A DNA stretch of 64,000 nt. Source: Candidatus Nitrosacidococcus sp. I8 (GTDB taxonomy: Bacteria > Pseudomonadota > Gammaproteobacteria > Nitrosococcales > Nitrosococcaceae). The position numbers and the translations under genes were made by a program. Positions within the stretch are counted from its first letter, which is position 1; each line of letters begins with the position of its first letter. The stretch spans positions 930,001 to 994,000 of the forward strand of contig NZ_OX241534.1 of the NCBI RefSeq assembly GCF_945836005.1, written 5' to 3'. The notes beneath the pieces were generated by a model, which was not told the DNA's origin, made no database searches, and saw nothing but the letters and a program-made list of their open reading frames with translations. This document shows positions 28,440 through 37,776 of this stretch, piece by piece.

Positions 28440-29024
28440 ATGAGTGAAATTCAAAAAGAGGTACTGGCGGCTAATCAAAAATATGCAACAACCTTTGGTG
28501 AAAAAAGCAAACTGCCTATGCCTCCAGGGCGACATTTTGCTATTTTAACCTGCATGGATGCACGGCTAGATCCGGCAAAATTTGCAGGTCTTTCTGAGGG
28601 AGATGCCCATGTGATCCGCAATGCAGGAGGAAGAGCAAGTGATGATGCTATTCGCTCTTTAGTCATTTCCTATAAACTACTAGGTACTTATGAATGGTTT
28701 GTAGTGCACCATACAGATTGTGGTATGGAAGTATTTACTAACGAAACCATCACTGATCTTTTAGCTAAAAGTTTAGAGACTGCTGCCTTAGATAATAATG
28801 GCTGGAGGGATGTAGGCACAGGCCCTGGAAGCTTAGAGGGTAAGTATATTAATTGGCTTCCTATTGCTGATCAAGCTCAAAGTGTCTTTGAGGATGTACA
28901 GCGAATTTGCACACACCCTTTAGTTCCTCACCATATTCCTGTTTATGGCTATATCTATGATGTAAAATCAGGGCGACTCATAGAGGTACCTAAGGCAAAT
29001 AACCTTCTAGGGAACACTCTATGA
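28440..29024 (+). CDS. Beta-class carbonic anhydrase
   Basis: Interconverts CO2 and bicarbonate. The 194-aa protein carries the beta-class signature: Cys38-Met-Asp40-Ala-Arg42 ([10 protein letters not shown]), [13 protein letters not shown] and the HxxC zinc pair His91 and Cys94 (VHHTDCGM). Asp40 and Arg42 form the catalytic dyad. No signal peptide is seen, so it is cytosolic. A good Shine-Dalgarno (GGAGG) lies 7 nt before the ATG. Its stop overlaps the following FAD monooxygenase start, so the two are co-translated, an unusual pairing. Confidence 0.93.
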   Translation: MSEIQKEVLAANQKYATTFGEKSKLPMPPGRHFAILTCMDARLDPAKFAGLSEGDAHVIRNAGGRASDDAIRSLVISYKLLGTYEWFVVHHTDCGMEVFTNETITDLLAKSLETAALDNNGWRDVGTGPGSLEGKYINWLPIADQAQSVFEDVQRICTHPLVPHHIPVYGYIYDVKSGRLIEVPKANNLLGNTL

Positions 29025-30253
29025 TGTCTCTTGAAGAGCACACCACCTGTGTCATTGCTGGTGGTGGACCGGCTGGTATGATGCTAGGTTATTTACTAGC
29101 TCGTGCAGGCATTGCAGTTACGATATTGGAAAAGCACGCAGATTTTTTGCGTGACTTTCGTGGTGATACTATCCATCCCTCAACACTCGAAGTTATGCAG
29201 CAATTGGGGCTACTCAAACCATTGCTAGCACAATCTCATCAGAAAGTGTTGCAGATAAGTGCCCATATTGGGGATATGCATTTTACCATTGCAGATTTTT
29301 CACAGCTACCTATTCCCTATATTGTATTGATGCCCCAGTGGGATTTTCTTAATTTACTTGCTGAAGCGGGTAAGTCTCAGCCTAGTTTTAACTTACGCAT
29401 GAATACAGAAGTGAAAGATCTGTTAGTTGAATCGGGTAGAATAGCTGGTGTCAAGGCGTATGATACCAGCACGAAAAATGATCTGATCATTCGTGCTACT
29501 TTAGTTGTAGGCGCAGATGGTCGCACATCACAGATTCGCAAGTGTGCCAATATGGCTATCATAGACATGGGTGTACCTATTGATGTGCTCTGGATGTGCC
29601 TGCCGAAACGTAATACCGATCAGACAGCTTCCCTTGGAGGAAGGATAGATAGGGGAAAAATACTAGTTATGTTAGATCGCGGTAACTATTGGCAGTGTGC
29701 CTTTATCATCAAAAAAGGTACCTTTCCTGATTGGCACCAACGTGGATTGTCTGCTTTTCAGCAAGCTTTGGCGACTCTACAGCCGATGTTTTCTGATCGA
29801 GTTGAAGAATTACACAATTGGGATAAAATTAAACTACTGACCGTTAAGCTAGACCGGTTACAGCATTGGGCAAGAGAAGGGCTATTGTGTATTGGTGATG
29901 CCGCACACGCTATGTCACCAGTAGGGGGAATTGGCATTAATCTGGCCATACAAGATGCAGTTGCTACTGCCAATTGCCTAGCAGTGCCATTACTAAATAA
30001 TTGTCTGACTCTAGCTGATCTACATATGGTGCAGCAACGCAGATTTTGGCCAACCAAGATTACACAAGGGATTCAAGCCTTTATTCATCGGCATGCTATT
30101 ACCCCAGCACTACAAGTAAATAGTAAAATAACAACTCCTCCTTGGCCCCTCAGATTGCTTAATCGCTCTTCTTGGTTACGCTGCTTGCTTGGACGTGCAG
30201 TAGGCATAGGTATTAGACCAGAAAGAGTGAGCCAGATAATAATCTGTAAATAA
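29021..30253 (+). CDS. FAD-dependent monooxygenase (UbiH/PHBH-like)
   Basis: Flavoprotein hydroxylase of the aromatic-ring monooxygenase family, 410 aa. It has the N-terminal FAD Rossmann motif [20 protein letters not shown], the [14 protein letters not shown] (DG) motif near residue 165, and the second FAD motif [20 protein letters not shown] near residue 290. The substrate is not deducible; ubiquinone hydroxylases and phenolic hydroxylases share these motifs. It overlaps the carbonic anhydrase by 4 bp (ATGA) and ends 8 bp from the convergent apaH. Confidence 0.9.
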   Translation: MMSLEEHTTCVIAGGGPAGMMLGYLLARAGIAVTILEKHADFLRDFRGDTIHPSTLEVMQQLGLLKPLLAQSHQKVLQISAHIGDMHFTIADFSQLPIPYIVLMPQWDFLNLLAEAGKSQPSFNLRMNTEVKDLLVESGRIAGVKAYDTSTKNDLIIRATLVVGADGRTSQIRKCANMAIIDMGVPIDVLWMCLPKRNTDQTASLGGRIDRGKILVMLDRGNYWQCAFIIKKGTFPDWHQRGLSAFQQALATLQPMFSDRVEELHNWDKIKLLTVKLDRLQHWAREGLLCIGDAAHAMSPVGGIGINLAIQDAVATANCLAVPLLNNCLTLADLHMVQQRRFWPTKITQGIQAFIHRHAITPALQVNSKITTPPWPLRLLNRSSWLRCLLGRAVGIGIRPERVSQIIICK

Positions 30254-30261
30254 TATCTCTA

Positions 30262-31098
30262 TTATATAGCTTTATAACTTGGACAAGGAATAGAAAACCA
30301 TCGGGGAATACCTCCATCAACTCGCAGGGCTACTAATTTTCCTCCCCAAACACACCCTCCATCTAAAGCAAACATAGATTGATTATAAATACCTGGGTTT
30401 AGGGTAGCCCAGTGACCAAAAATAATCTTAGTTTTTTGGTTTCTTCGGCTGGGCATCTCAAACCAAGGAATTAACCCTTCATTGTTAGTTTTACTATTAG
30501 GAGCATATTTCTCTTTTAAGGAAATCTCACCTATGCTATTGCAATAACGTACTCGAGTAAGCCCATTAGAAATGAGTCGTAAACGATCCCAGCCTCTTAG
30601 CTCTTCACTCCACTTATTTGGGGTATCTCCATACATATGGGCTAAAAATTCTTGCCAATTCTCTCCCTGCAACACTTTTTCTAAAGATCGTGCATAAACT
30701 ATCCCCCTAGGAATATCCCATTGAGGCAGTAACCCTGCATGCACCATAATAGTATTTGATAAAAAGTCTTGATAGAGTAAGGGACGATATCGCAACCAAG
30801 TAATTAACTCCTCCCTATCTGAAGCAGCCAGTATTGTGTTTAGAGTATCGGAGGATCTAGGTTCTTTAACTTTTGCAGCAAGGGCAAGTAAATGAAGGTC
30901 ATGGTTACCCAAAACCGTAATTGCTCTATTCCCTAAGCTATGAATAAATCGTAGTGTTTCAAGAGACTTTGATCCTCTATTTACCAAATCCCCCGTAAGC
31001 CATAATTGATCGCATTTAGGGTTGAATTGAATATAGCTTAAAAGTTGCTGTAACTCATCATAGCATCCCTGAATATCCCCTATGGCATAAATCGCCAT
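30262..31098 (-). CDS. apaH: Diadenosine tetraphosphatase (symmetrical) ApaH
   Basis: ApaH hydrolyses Ap4A to two ADP and also removes Np4 caps from RNA. The 278-aa phosphoesterase has metal-binding motifs GDIQGCYDEL (7-16), GDLVNRGSKSLETLRFI and GNHDLHLLA, with FGHWATLNPG near residue 225. It follows apaG by 4 bp, the classic apaG-apaH pair. Confidence 0.97.
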   Translation of the reverse strand: MAIYAIGDIQGCYDELQQLLSYIQFNPKCDQLWLTGDLVNRGSKSLETLRFIHSLGNRAITVLGNHDLHLLALAAKVKEPRSSDTLNTILAASDREELITWLRYRPLLYQDFLSNTIMVHAGLLPQWDIPRGIVYARSLEKVLQGENWQEFLAHMYGDTPNKWSEELRGWDRLRLISNGLTRVRYCNSIGEISLKEKYAPNSKTNNEGLIPWFEMPSRRNQKTKIIFGHWATLNPGIYNQSMFALDGGCVWGGKLVALRVDGGIPRWFSIPCPSYKAI

Positions 31099-31102
31099 AT
31101 TT

Positions 31103-31483
31103 TTAATGAACGCATCCAGGCACAGCCAGTGAAAAAACGCCTATATCCACTTCAAAAGCAACACCATCTTCAGTAACCATAGAGTAACTACCCTGCATTG
31201 TGCCTACCGGAGTTTCAAGCATAGCACCACTGGTATAACAAAACTCCCCACCTGGCTTTAAGTAGGGCTGCTTTCCAACCACACCTTGTCCATGTATTTC
31301 TTGTACTTGTCCTTCTCCATTAGTAATCACCCAATGTCTTGCTAGTAAGGTTACTGCTATCGTACTTAAGTTGCAAATTTTTATAGTATAAGCAAAGACA
31401 TATCTAGATTCATCTGGATCTGATTGTTCCTCGATAAAGAGAGGTTCTGCCGTTACTGAGACTTTATAGATGGGATCTTCCAT
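31103..31483 (-). CDS. apaG: ApaG protein
   Basis: Small beta-sandwich (FnIII-like) protein of 126 aa encoded next to ApaH. Recognisable segments are RYVFAYTIKICNLS, LARHWVITNGEGQVQEIHGQ, GVVGKQPYLKPGGEFCYTSG and PVGTMQGSYSMVTEDG. The role in enterobacteria is linked to cobalt resistance and magnesium efflux and is not biochemically settled. It lies 24 bp after glk. Confidence 0.96.
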   Translation of the reverse strand: MEDPIYKVSVTAEPLFIEEQSDPDESRYVFAYTIKICNLSTIAVTLLARHWVITNGEGQVQEIHGQGVVGKQPYLKPGGEFCYTSGAMLETPVGTMQGSYSMVTEDGVAFEVDIGVFSLAVPGCVH

Positions 31484-31507
31484 GAAACTAGCTATTAAAA
31501 CAAGATA

Positions 31508-32524
31508 TTACATTTTTCCATCTGTATACCTTGCAGCTACTAGAGATGCACCCCATAAGCCAACTTTCGGCTCTAAAATTACTTTAACCGGAATATGTTC
31601 TAGTAATACAGATAAACGTCCCTTATTAAGGAAAGCTTTCATAAATCCACCTGCCTGTAAGTATTTAAGTATTTTAGGAGCAATACCCCCTCCCACAAAT
31701 ACACCTCCTTGAGAAATGCAGGTAAGTGCTAAATTACCTGCTTGTGCTCCATAAATTTGAGCAAATAATTCCAATGATTTATGAGCTAAAAAATCTTCAT
31801 ATTCCATAGCAAAACGACTAATAGCTGCTGCGGGATCCCCTTCTCGCATCGCATCTTTTAGTGTAGGATTTTCAGCAGTTGGATTCTGCTCTTTAAGAAA
31901 ACGATAAATATTAACCAGTCCGCTACCTGATAATAAACGTTCATAGGAAACTCTGGTTAAACTCTGGGAGAGGTATTCTAGCAATTTAATTTGAAGAGGT
32001 CCTGAAGGGGCAAAGTCTACATGCCCACCTTCCGTGGCTAATACTTGATAATGCCCTAACAATTCATGCCATACTAGAAGTGCTTGACCTAGTCCTGTCC
32101 CTGCTCCAATAAGTGTTTGCGGTGCTTTTAGTTCGGGATCCCCTTGTTGCAACACTGCAAAATCATCTGGACATAAACACTCGATACCATAGCCTTGTGC
32201 CTGAAAGTCATTAATTAAAATGACTTGAGGTATTTTAAATTTTATTTTAAGTGCCTCTGGATCAAGTTGCCAAGGGAGATTAGTTGCTTTAGCAACCCCA
32301 TTCACCACAGGACCTGCTACGGCAAAACAAGCACTTACAAGATCTTTGGTAATTTTACTACCTACTTCAGATAAAAACTCTTGTAATAAGGTATCAAAGC
32401 TCAAATAATCATTACTATGATAGCGATGTTCTACAAGAACATGGCGATCTTCTCTTCTTGCTGCCCACTCGATAATCTGAAATAGAGTTTTAGTGCCTCC
32501 AATATCTGCTGCTAATACTCTCAT
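31508..32524 (-). CDS. glk: Glucokinase
   Basis: ATP-dependent hexokinase-type enzyme that phosphorylates glucose. The 338-aa protein has the N-terminal ATP motif RVLAADIGGTKTLFQI, LINDFQAQGYGI with the catalytic Asp, GAGTGLGQALLV, EGGHVDFAPSG and GGVFVGGGIAPKIL, all of the proteobacterial Glk type. Its ATG overlaps the pgl stop by 4 bp, so glucose 6-phosphate formation and the oxidative pentose/Entner-Doudoroff entry are coupled. Glucose could come from trehalose or glycogen turnover. Confidence 0.96.
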   Translation of the reverse strand: MRVLAADIGGTKTLFQIIEWAARREDRHVLVEHRYHSNDYLSFDTLLQEFLSEVGSKITKDLVSACFAVAGPVVNGVAKATNLPWQLDPEALKIKFKIPQVILINDFQAQGYGIECLCPDDFAVLQQGDPELKAPQTLIGAGTGLGQALLVWHELLGHYQVLATEGGHVDFAPSGPLQIKLLEYLSQSLTRVSYERLLSGSGLVNIYRFLKEQNPTAENPTLKDAMREGDPAAAISRFAMEYEDFLAHKSLELFAQIYGAQAGNLALTCISQGGVFVGGGIAPKILKYLQAGGFMKAFLNKGRLSVLLEHIPVKVILEPKVGLWGASLVAARYTDGKM

Positions 32525-33252
32525 CGTCTATTCTCCCACGCTTGTGCTGCTTGTTTATCTAAATACCAAACAACTTCTTCTTTAGCTTGTAGCAGGAGTT
32601 GAATTGGATAGTCCTTGCCTTCTAGATTTTTTAAAATATTAGCAATCACTAGAGATTTACCTATTCCAGAGGCTAAAAAGAAAACTTGATGTGCTTGTTC
32701 AATTAAAGGATAGGTAATACTAATTCGCCAAGTGTTTAATTTTTCTACGTATACTGCTGCAACTAAACGATCTCGTACTTCTAAAATAGAAGTATGAGGA
32801 AAAAGAGAAGCAGTATGCCCATCTGATCCTACTCCTAAAAGAATAAGATCAAATTTACTTTGATCAGGTAAATAATTTTTTAATAGTTCAGCGTAGCTAT
32901 CTGCAGATACTTGAGGGTTTGGATCTTCAGTCGGTATTCTAAATATTTGATAAGGTGGGATAGGGATTTGGTCAAGAAAAGACTCCCGTGCCATACGGTA
33001 ATTACTCTCCTTATCGTCCATAGGCACATAGCGTTCATCCCCAAAATAGATATATACCTTTTGCCAATCTATCTCATTTATATAGGGGGTATTCGCTAGC
33101 AATTTGTATAAACCTTTTGGAGTATTACCACCAGATAAGGCAACATGAAATGAACCCTTTTGGCTAATTGCTAAATTAGCCACCTCTTTCCAATAATCTG
33201 CTGCACCTTTATAAAGATCAGATTGCGTAGGAAATACTCGGATTCTATCCAT
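32521..33252 (-). CDS. pgl: 6-phosphogluconolactonase
   Basis: Hydrolyses 6-phosphogluconolactone in the oxidative pentose phosphate pathway. The 243-aa protein of the DevB/Pgl type has HVALSGGNTPKGLYKLL, VYIYFGDERYVPMDDKESNY and LILLGVGSDGHTASLFPH, diagnostic of the family. It starts the pgl-glk-apaG-apaH run. The expected partner zwf is not in the window. Confidence 0.96.
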   Translation of the reverse strand: MDRIRVFPTQSDLYKGAADYWKEVANLAISQKGSFHVALSGGNTPKGLYKLLANTPYINEIDWQKVYIYFGDERYVPMDDKESNYRMARESFLDQIPIPPYQIFRIPTEDPNPQVSADSYAELLKNYLPDQSKFDLILLGVGSDGHTASLFPHTSILEVRDRLVAAVYVEKLNTWRISITYPLIEQAHQVFFLASGIGKSLVIANILKNLEGKDYPIQLLLQAKEEVVWYLDKQAAQAWENRR

Positions 33253-33347
33253 AATTCACCTTATTTAGCCTATATTGATTATTAAAATACCATATAAGTT
33301 TACTTGCAATTAGCCAATCAGCTTACGCTTAGATTGGAATGGTTAAA

Positions 33348-33590
33348 TTAAGTAATCTCAACCTTAATCTGCTTAAATAACGCAAATAGTGCACCTATTG
33401 CAGTTAATTTTGGCACAAACATAATAAGTATACCTACTACGACAAGAGTCGCTGCTAGAGGCACATCGGTTAAAATACTTCCTTGATTACCATAAATAGA
33501 AAGCCGATATAAGCCAATATTTTTTAGCGTTTTAGTTATGAACGCTATAAATTTTTCATATTGTTCTTTAAACATATCTGTATTTTGCAT
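33348..33590 (-). CDS. DUF4342-like small membrane protein
   Basis: An 80-aa protein. The second half, IYGNQGSILTDVPLAATLVV followed by a hydrophobic helix (about 45-73), resembles DUF4342 proteins (a GN..L..IPL segment followed by a hydrophobic stretch and a short charged end, KVEIT). One membrane helix, or a re-entrant pair, is likely. The function of the family is unknown. It stands alone between pgl (divergent gap 95 bp) and the glycosyltransferase. The family call is from recalled pattern only. Confidence 0.6.
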   Translation of the reverse strand: MQNTDMFKEQYEKFIAFITKTLKNIGLYRLSIYGNQGSILTDVPLAATLVVVGILIMFVPKLTAIGALFALFKQIKVEIT

Positions 33591-33652
33591 ATTTTACACC
33601 ACCTATATTTTTTACTAACAGTGTTTTTTAAAAAAATATTGATAACTACATA

Positions 33653-34939
33653 TTAAACTTGATTAGGTAACACAGGTTTTCCTGTAGCAGCAACCTGCTC
33701 AATAATTTTAACGGCTAAATCAACTCCTCCTGATTTTTTAATTGATTCTTGCATTTTCAATGCCTTTTCTTTGTAAGATTTATTTTCTAGTACTTTCTTA
33801 ATTGCATCAGTGAGTCTAGGGGCAGTCAAGCGAAAAATATGTACTACCTCTCCTACTCCCGTCCATGCAATACGTGCAGCAACACCCGGCTGATCGCTAG
33901 TAATAGGAATAGCAACTAAAGGTACACCATTAGTAAGTGCCTCTAGAGTAGAGTTCAATCCTGCATGGGTAATCATTAGTGTAGCCCGTTTTAATAATTC
34001 TAGTTGAGGAGCATAATTTACTACAATCGGATTTCCAGGTAGGGAAGGAAACATTGTATTATCCCCTGATCCTCCTAGAGATAGTACTAATTGAATATCT
34101 AAATTTTTACAAGCATCGGCAATAATATGAAAAGTACTTTCTGCCTTATTTTGAATAGTACCTAAGGAGGCATAAACTAAAGGTTTATCTGATGATAATT
34201 TCTCCCATGGAAACTCTACCTCTTCTCGATGTTCTTCAGTATGGTAAGGGCCTGTAAAATGAAAATAGGGAGGTAAATCAGTTCTAGGAAATTCAAATTC
34301 TTTAGGTTGTTGGCTAATTTGAGCAAGGGAGGAATAATCATCATTAGGATTAGGATGAAGCGGAAGTCCCCACTGCTTCCGATAGCTACTTAGCACCCTA
34401 CTAATAGGTTTTGATATATAGTAGAGTAACTGATATCCCATCCAGTTTCTCATATTGCCAAGTAGGCTAGGAGGGCGATAATGCCAAGGCATAAATACAG
34501 GAGGAATAGATGAATCTGCGTTAAGCACTACGGCACTACATATACTCACAAAAGGAATCTGTAAGTATTCAGCAACCCCATCTGCACCTCGGGAAGTTTG
34601 ATCGATAAGTAACATATCAATCCCGGTTGTTTTAATTATCTGAGGAGTATCTTCCATAATAGCAGCTGCCTTTTTTCCAAATAAGGCAATTGCATGGCGT
34701 AACGAAGTTAGTCCATCTGTTTTCCCCATTTCTGCAAGAGGATCCTCCATACTTCCCAATGGAAAATCGCGTACACCTATAGGTGAGAAATCCAGATTTG
34801 CAGCGACTACTCTAGCTTGTGCATCTAGAAAATTAATTACCGTTACTTTATGCCCACGCTCTTTTAATTTTTGTCCTATAGGGAGGAGCGTGTTTAAATG
34901 CCCAGTTGCTGCCGGGCAAACAATACCAAAATGAGTCAT
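33653..34939 (-). CDS. UGT/MGT-type glycosyltransferase (GT1 family)
   Basis: A 428-aa GT-B fold enzyme transferring a sugar from an NDP-sugar to a small lipophilic acceptor. The N-terminal GIVCPAATGHLNTLLPIGQK has the acceptor-side His; the C-terminal donor site contains LVYASLGTIQNK, NYAPQLELLKRATLMITHAG and NSTLEALTNGVPLVAIPITS. It is close to the macrolide/zeaxanthin glucosyltransferase group, but no carotenoid genes are adjacent, so the acceptor is open. It is divergent from the porin pseudogene. Confidence 0.88.
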   Translation of the reverse strand: MTHFGIVCPAATGHLNTLLPIGQKLKERGHKVTVINFLDAQARVVAANLDFSPIGVRDFPLGSMEDPLAEMGKTDGLTSLRHAIALFGKKAAAIMEDTPQIIKTTGIDMLLIDQTSRGADGVAEYLQIPFVSICSAVVLNADSSIPPVFMPWHYRPPSLLGNMRNWMGYQLLYYISKPISRVLSSYRKQWGLPLHPNPNDDYSSLAQISQQPKEFEFPRTDLPPYFHFTGPYHTEEHREEVEFPWEKLSSDKPLVYASLGTIQNKAESTFHIIADACKNLDIQLVLSLGGSGDNTMFPSLPGNPIVVNYAPQLELLKRATLMITHAGLNSTLEALTNGVPLVAIPITSDQPGVAARIAWTGVGEVVHIFRLTAPRLTDAIKKVLENKSYKEKALKMQESIKKSGGVDLAVKIIEQVAATGKPVLPNQV

Positions 34940-35023
34940 GAATAAAGGGCTCCGAAGCGATTGATTTTTGTTTCAGTAATATAACTAAAAAATGGCCGAC
35001 ATTATAGGCATTTATTTAAGTTT

Positions 35024-36447
35024 ATGATGATTAGTTTTCAGCATATTATTTTTATTATATTTTATATAATATTTTTTTCTTATCCACTTGAGGCTTTTGC
35101 TCAAAAATTTTCTGCTACCCAGTTAGCAGAAAAAAAAGAAATCAACTTATTTCAAACAAGTAAAAATCAGCTACTACAACTCTCAGAAATTGAGTTTAAA
35201 GAATCAAAAAGGCTACAAGGATTTGAACAAGGATTTATTCAAAGAAACAGGTTAGATGAAGTTAATCCTAAATCCCTTGAATGGGGTGCTGACTTCATAT
35301 CAGGAGAAGGAATGTACTTACGTACCATCAATCGGGATTTTGAAGTTAGTGTTCATGGGTATCTACAAATAGATCGTCGCTCTTTTTTTGGCCCTACCCT
35401 TAATATTTTAATGGCAAGGCGTGCTCGCCCAATCCTTGCAGGAAAATTATTCCGATATCTTAGTTTTAAGTATATGCCTGATTTTGGGCAATTTAGGCAA
35501 GTACTGACAGTAGATGGGTTTCTTGATTTTAGTTATTGGCCTCAATTTAGAGTTATGGCAGGGAAATTTCGTCTCCCTGTGGAGCTAGAAATGCAGCAAA
35601 CTGCCCGAGAAAATCTATTTATCGAACGGGGGCTTCCCATGAATTTACTTCCTAATCGAGGGACTGGGATCAAATTTTATGGAGATGTACTTGCTAATCG
35701 GTTGAGTTATCAGTTCGGTTTTTTACAGGTATGCGGGATAATACTATTACTACTGATTTTCAATCCTATGATGGCTATGATTTTACCGCAAGGATAATGG
35801 CACATCCTTTCGTTAATCAAACTAATCACTGGCTAAAAGAGCTAGGAATTGGGATAGGTAGTATGTATGGTAATGTGAGTGGAAAACTTTCTGATTTTAG
35901 AGAACCTGCCCAAGGAATCGGTGGTATACCAATGTTTAAGTATGTAGATGGCACCGCTGCAGCTGGGCAAATTTTTGAGATTGCCCCTCAAGCTTATTAT
36001 ACTCGGGGTTCTTTTAGAGCTTTTGGAGAGTATATATTTCATTCTCAAGAAGTACAAAACATTACTGCTCAGAAAACACTTTATAATCAATCTTGGCAAG
36101 TAGCTGCTTCCTATATCCTCACTGGAGAAAACGCTATTTTTATACCAAGCGGAGTGATTGTAAAACAGAATTTTGATCCATCCCAGCACCACTGGGGAGC
36201 AGTAGAAATAAAAGCTCGCTATAACCGGCTTTATGTAGATCCCCATGCTTTTCCCTTATTTGCCGATCCTAATAGAAGTGCAACTGGAGCTAAAGGATGG
36301 ACTATAGGAGTAAATTGGTATTTCACCTCCCAAATGAAAGCCATGCTGGACTATCAGCAAGCCATTTTTCAGGGAAAAGGAGGAAAAACCCTAGGAAATC
36401 ACGGAGTAGAACATTTACTGATGACTAGACTATAATATGTTTTCTAG
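35024..36447 (+). pseudogene. OprP-like phosphate-selective porin, frameshifted
   Basis: Outer-membrane beta-barrel porin of the O/P type, with a signal peptide (IIFIIFYIIFFSYPLEAFAQ) and a body closely matching the intact paralog at 37777-39120. The frame runs from 35024 to NRLSYQFGF, then a 1-nt loss in or next to the T6 run at 35719-35724 shifts it; the paralog reads FGVFAGVRDN here and this copy resumes as GMRDNTITTDFQ in the next frame. A second lesion turns the paralog's final CAA into TAA (36433-36435), leaving Y-V-F unread before TAG at 36445. The terminal aromatic residue needed for barrel assembly is therefore lost too. This is probably a true pseudogene, not a sequencing slip. Confidence 0.85.
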
Positions 36448-36935
36448 ATTTAAATTTCCTTGCAGTACGATCCTACCGTTTCTTACATCCCCTGCTTTAT
36501 TGTCCACAGTTTTTAAACTTACAATGCATATATCCATACGTGTACGTTAAATAGTTCTTATTTTAATTAATTACCTGTTAGATTAAAAATTCTAACTAAA
36601 TTAACCTTTCTTAAAACAATCAGATAGATCGGGACGATTGCTATCCCTTCTCCCTTTTAATTTTTATTGCACACTGAATAAATCAATACTGACAGTTTAA
36701 ATACTCATAGCTTTAAGCTGCCTCCCTGTGCTTCTCCATAAAATGGCTTCCTTATTCCTATTCCTATTCCTATTCCTATTCCTATGCAGATTGTCGCTAT
36801 AGTAGCCTTATAGGTTTATATAATTTTTTATTATATTTAACTATTAAAATATAATTTTATTTAATATAAAATATTAAATATTATTCAAAGAGATTTTAGT
36901 TAGGTCATTCTTCTCTTAATTATAGGAAATTACAT
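36448..36935. other. Intergenic region without a gene
   Basis: A stretch of 488 bp between the porin pseudogene and the TauE gene. No ORF with recognisable features is present. It contains a hexanucleotide repeat (36754-36783) and a very AT-rich segment (about 36815-36895) that may hold the promoter of the downstream genes. Confidence 0.8.
36754..36783. repeat. Hexanucleotide repeat (ATTCCT)5
   Basis: Five perfect copies of ATTCCT. Such short repeats can change copy number by slippage. It lies about 150 bp upstream of the TauE start, in no coding frame that I can support. Confidence 0.97.
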
Positions 36936-37736
36936 ATGGAACTAGGATATATAGTATCTGGCTTATTCGTAGGATTTGTAGTAGGGCTTACTGGGGTAGG
37001 TGGTGGTTCACTGATGACTCCAATTTTAATTTTTGGATTTGGTCTCTCTCCTTTGAGAGCGGTAGGTACTGATTTACTCTTTGCTGCTCTTACTAAAGTA
37101 GGTGGCGTGTGGAGCCATTGGCATCACCATACCATTCAGTGGCGTATTGTAGGATTTTTAGCCCTAGGGAGTATCCCCTCTACCTTAATAACACTACAAG
37201 TATTAAAAATCTTTCAGTACCATGATCAAGAGCTTATAAACTTTATTAATTTTGTATTAGGACTAGCATTAATTTTAACGGCAATTGTATTGCCGCTAAA
37301 AAGCTGGTTGAAGCGAGCTGCCAAAGCTAATCATTCCTCCAAGTTTGTACAAATAATTCAATATCTCCGCCGGAATCAAAATTTTATTATGGTGAGTACC
37401 ATTATGACTGGTTGGATACTAGGGTTTATCGTCACTATGTCTTCCATCGGAGCAGGTGCTTTAGGATCAGTTGCTTTGTTATATCTCTATCCAAATCTGT
37501 ATATGAATCAACTTGCAGCAACTGATATAGCTCATGCGGTTCCTTTAACACTGATTGCTGGCATCGGGCATTGGCATTTGGGGACGGTAGATATACATAT
37601 TTTAAGTAATCTTCTTTTAGGATCTTTGCCTGGAGTTTATTTAGGCAGTCGCTTTAGTATCAGTCTTCCAGATAGAGCAATACAAATTACGCTTTCAACT
37701 TTGCTCATATTAATTGGTATTAAATTTATTCTTTAA
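36936..37736 (+). CDS. Sulfite exporter TauE/SafE family permease
   Basis: An integral membrane protein of 266 aa with about eight hydrophobic segments. The first repeat, YIVSGLFVGFVVGLTGVGGG followed by SLMTPILI, and a second, WILGFIVTMSSIGAGALGSV, are the TauE/SafE signature. Family members export or import sulfonates, sulfite or other small anions; substrate unknown here. It is encoded between two related O/P-type porins, which hints at an anion-handling locus. Confidence 0.92.
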   Translation: MELGYIVSGLFVGFVVGLTGVGGGSLMTPILIFGFGLSPLRAVGTDLLFAALTKVGGVWSHWHHHTIQWRIVGFLALGSIPSTLITLQVLKIFQYHDQELINFINFVLGLALILTAIVLPLKSWLKRAAKANHSSKFVQIIQYLRRNQNFIMVSTIMTGWILGFIVTMSSIGAGALGSVALLYLYPNLYMNQLAATDIAHAVPLTLIAGIGHWHLGTVDIHILSNLLLGSLPGVYLGSRFSISLPDRAIQITLSTLLILIGIKFIL

Positions 37737-37776
37737 ATTAAGAAGTACTTTTTGCTTATTTCCGGCATTAATAATT

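Noticed and set aside
29758-30057. A 99-aa minus-strand ORF rich in Arg/Ser/Ala.
   Set aside because: It is the reverse of the FAD monooxygenase gene, which has full family motifs; the antisense frame has none.
35719-35724. Phase-variable T-tract as a regulated on/off switch of the first porin.
   Set aside because: The run is only six T and a second disabling stop exists at the C-terminus, so simple decay is the better reading.
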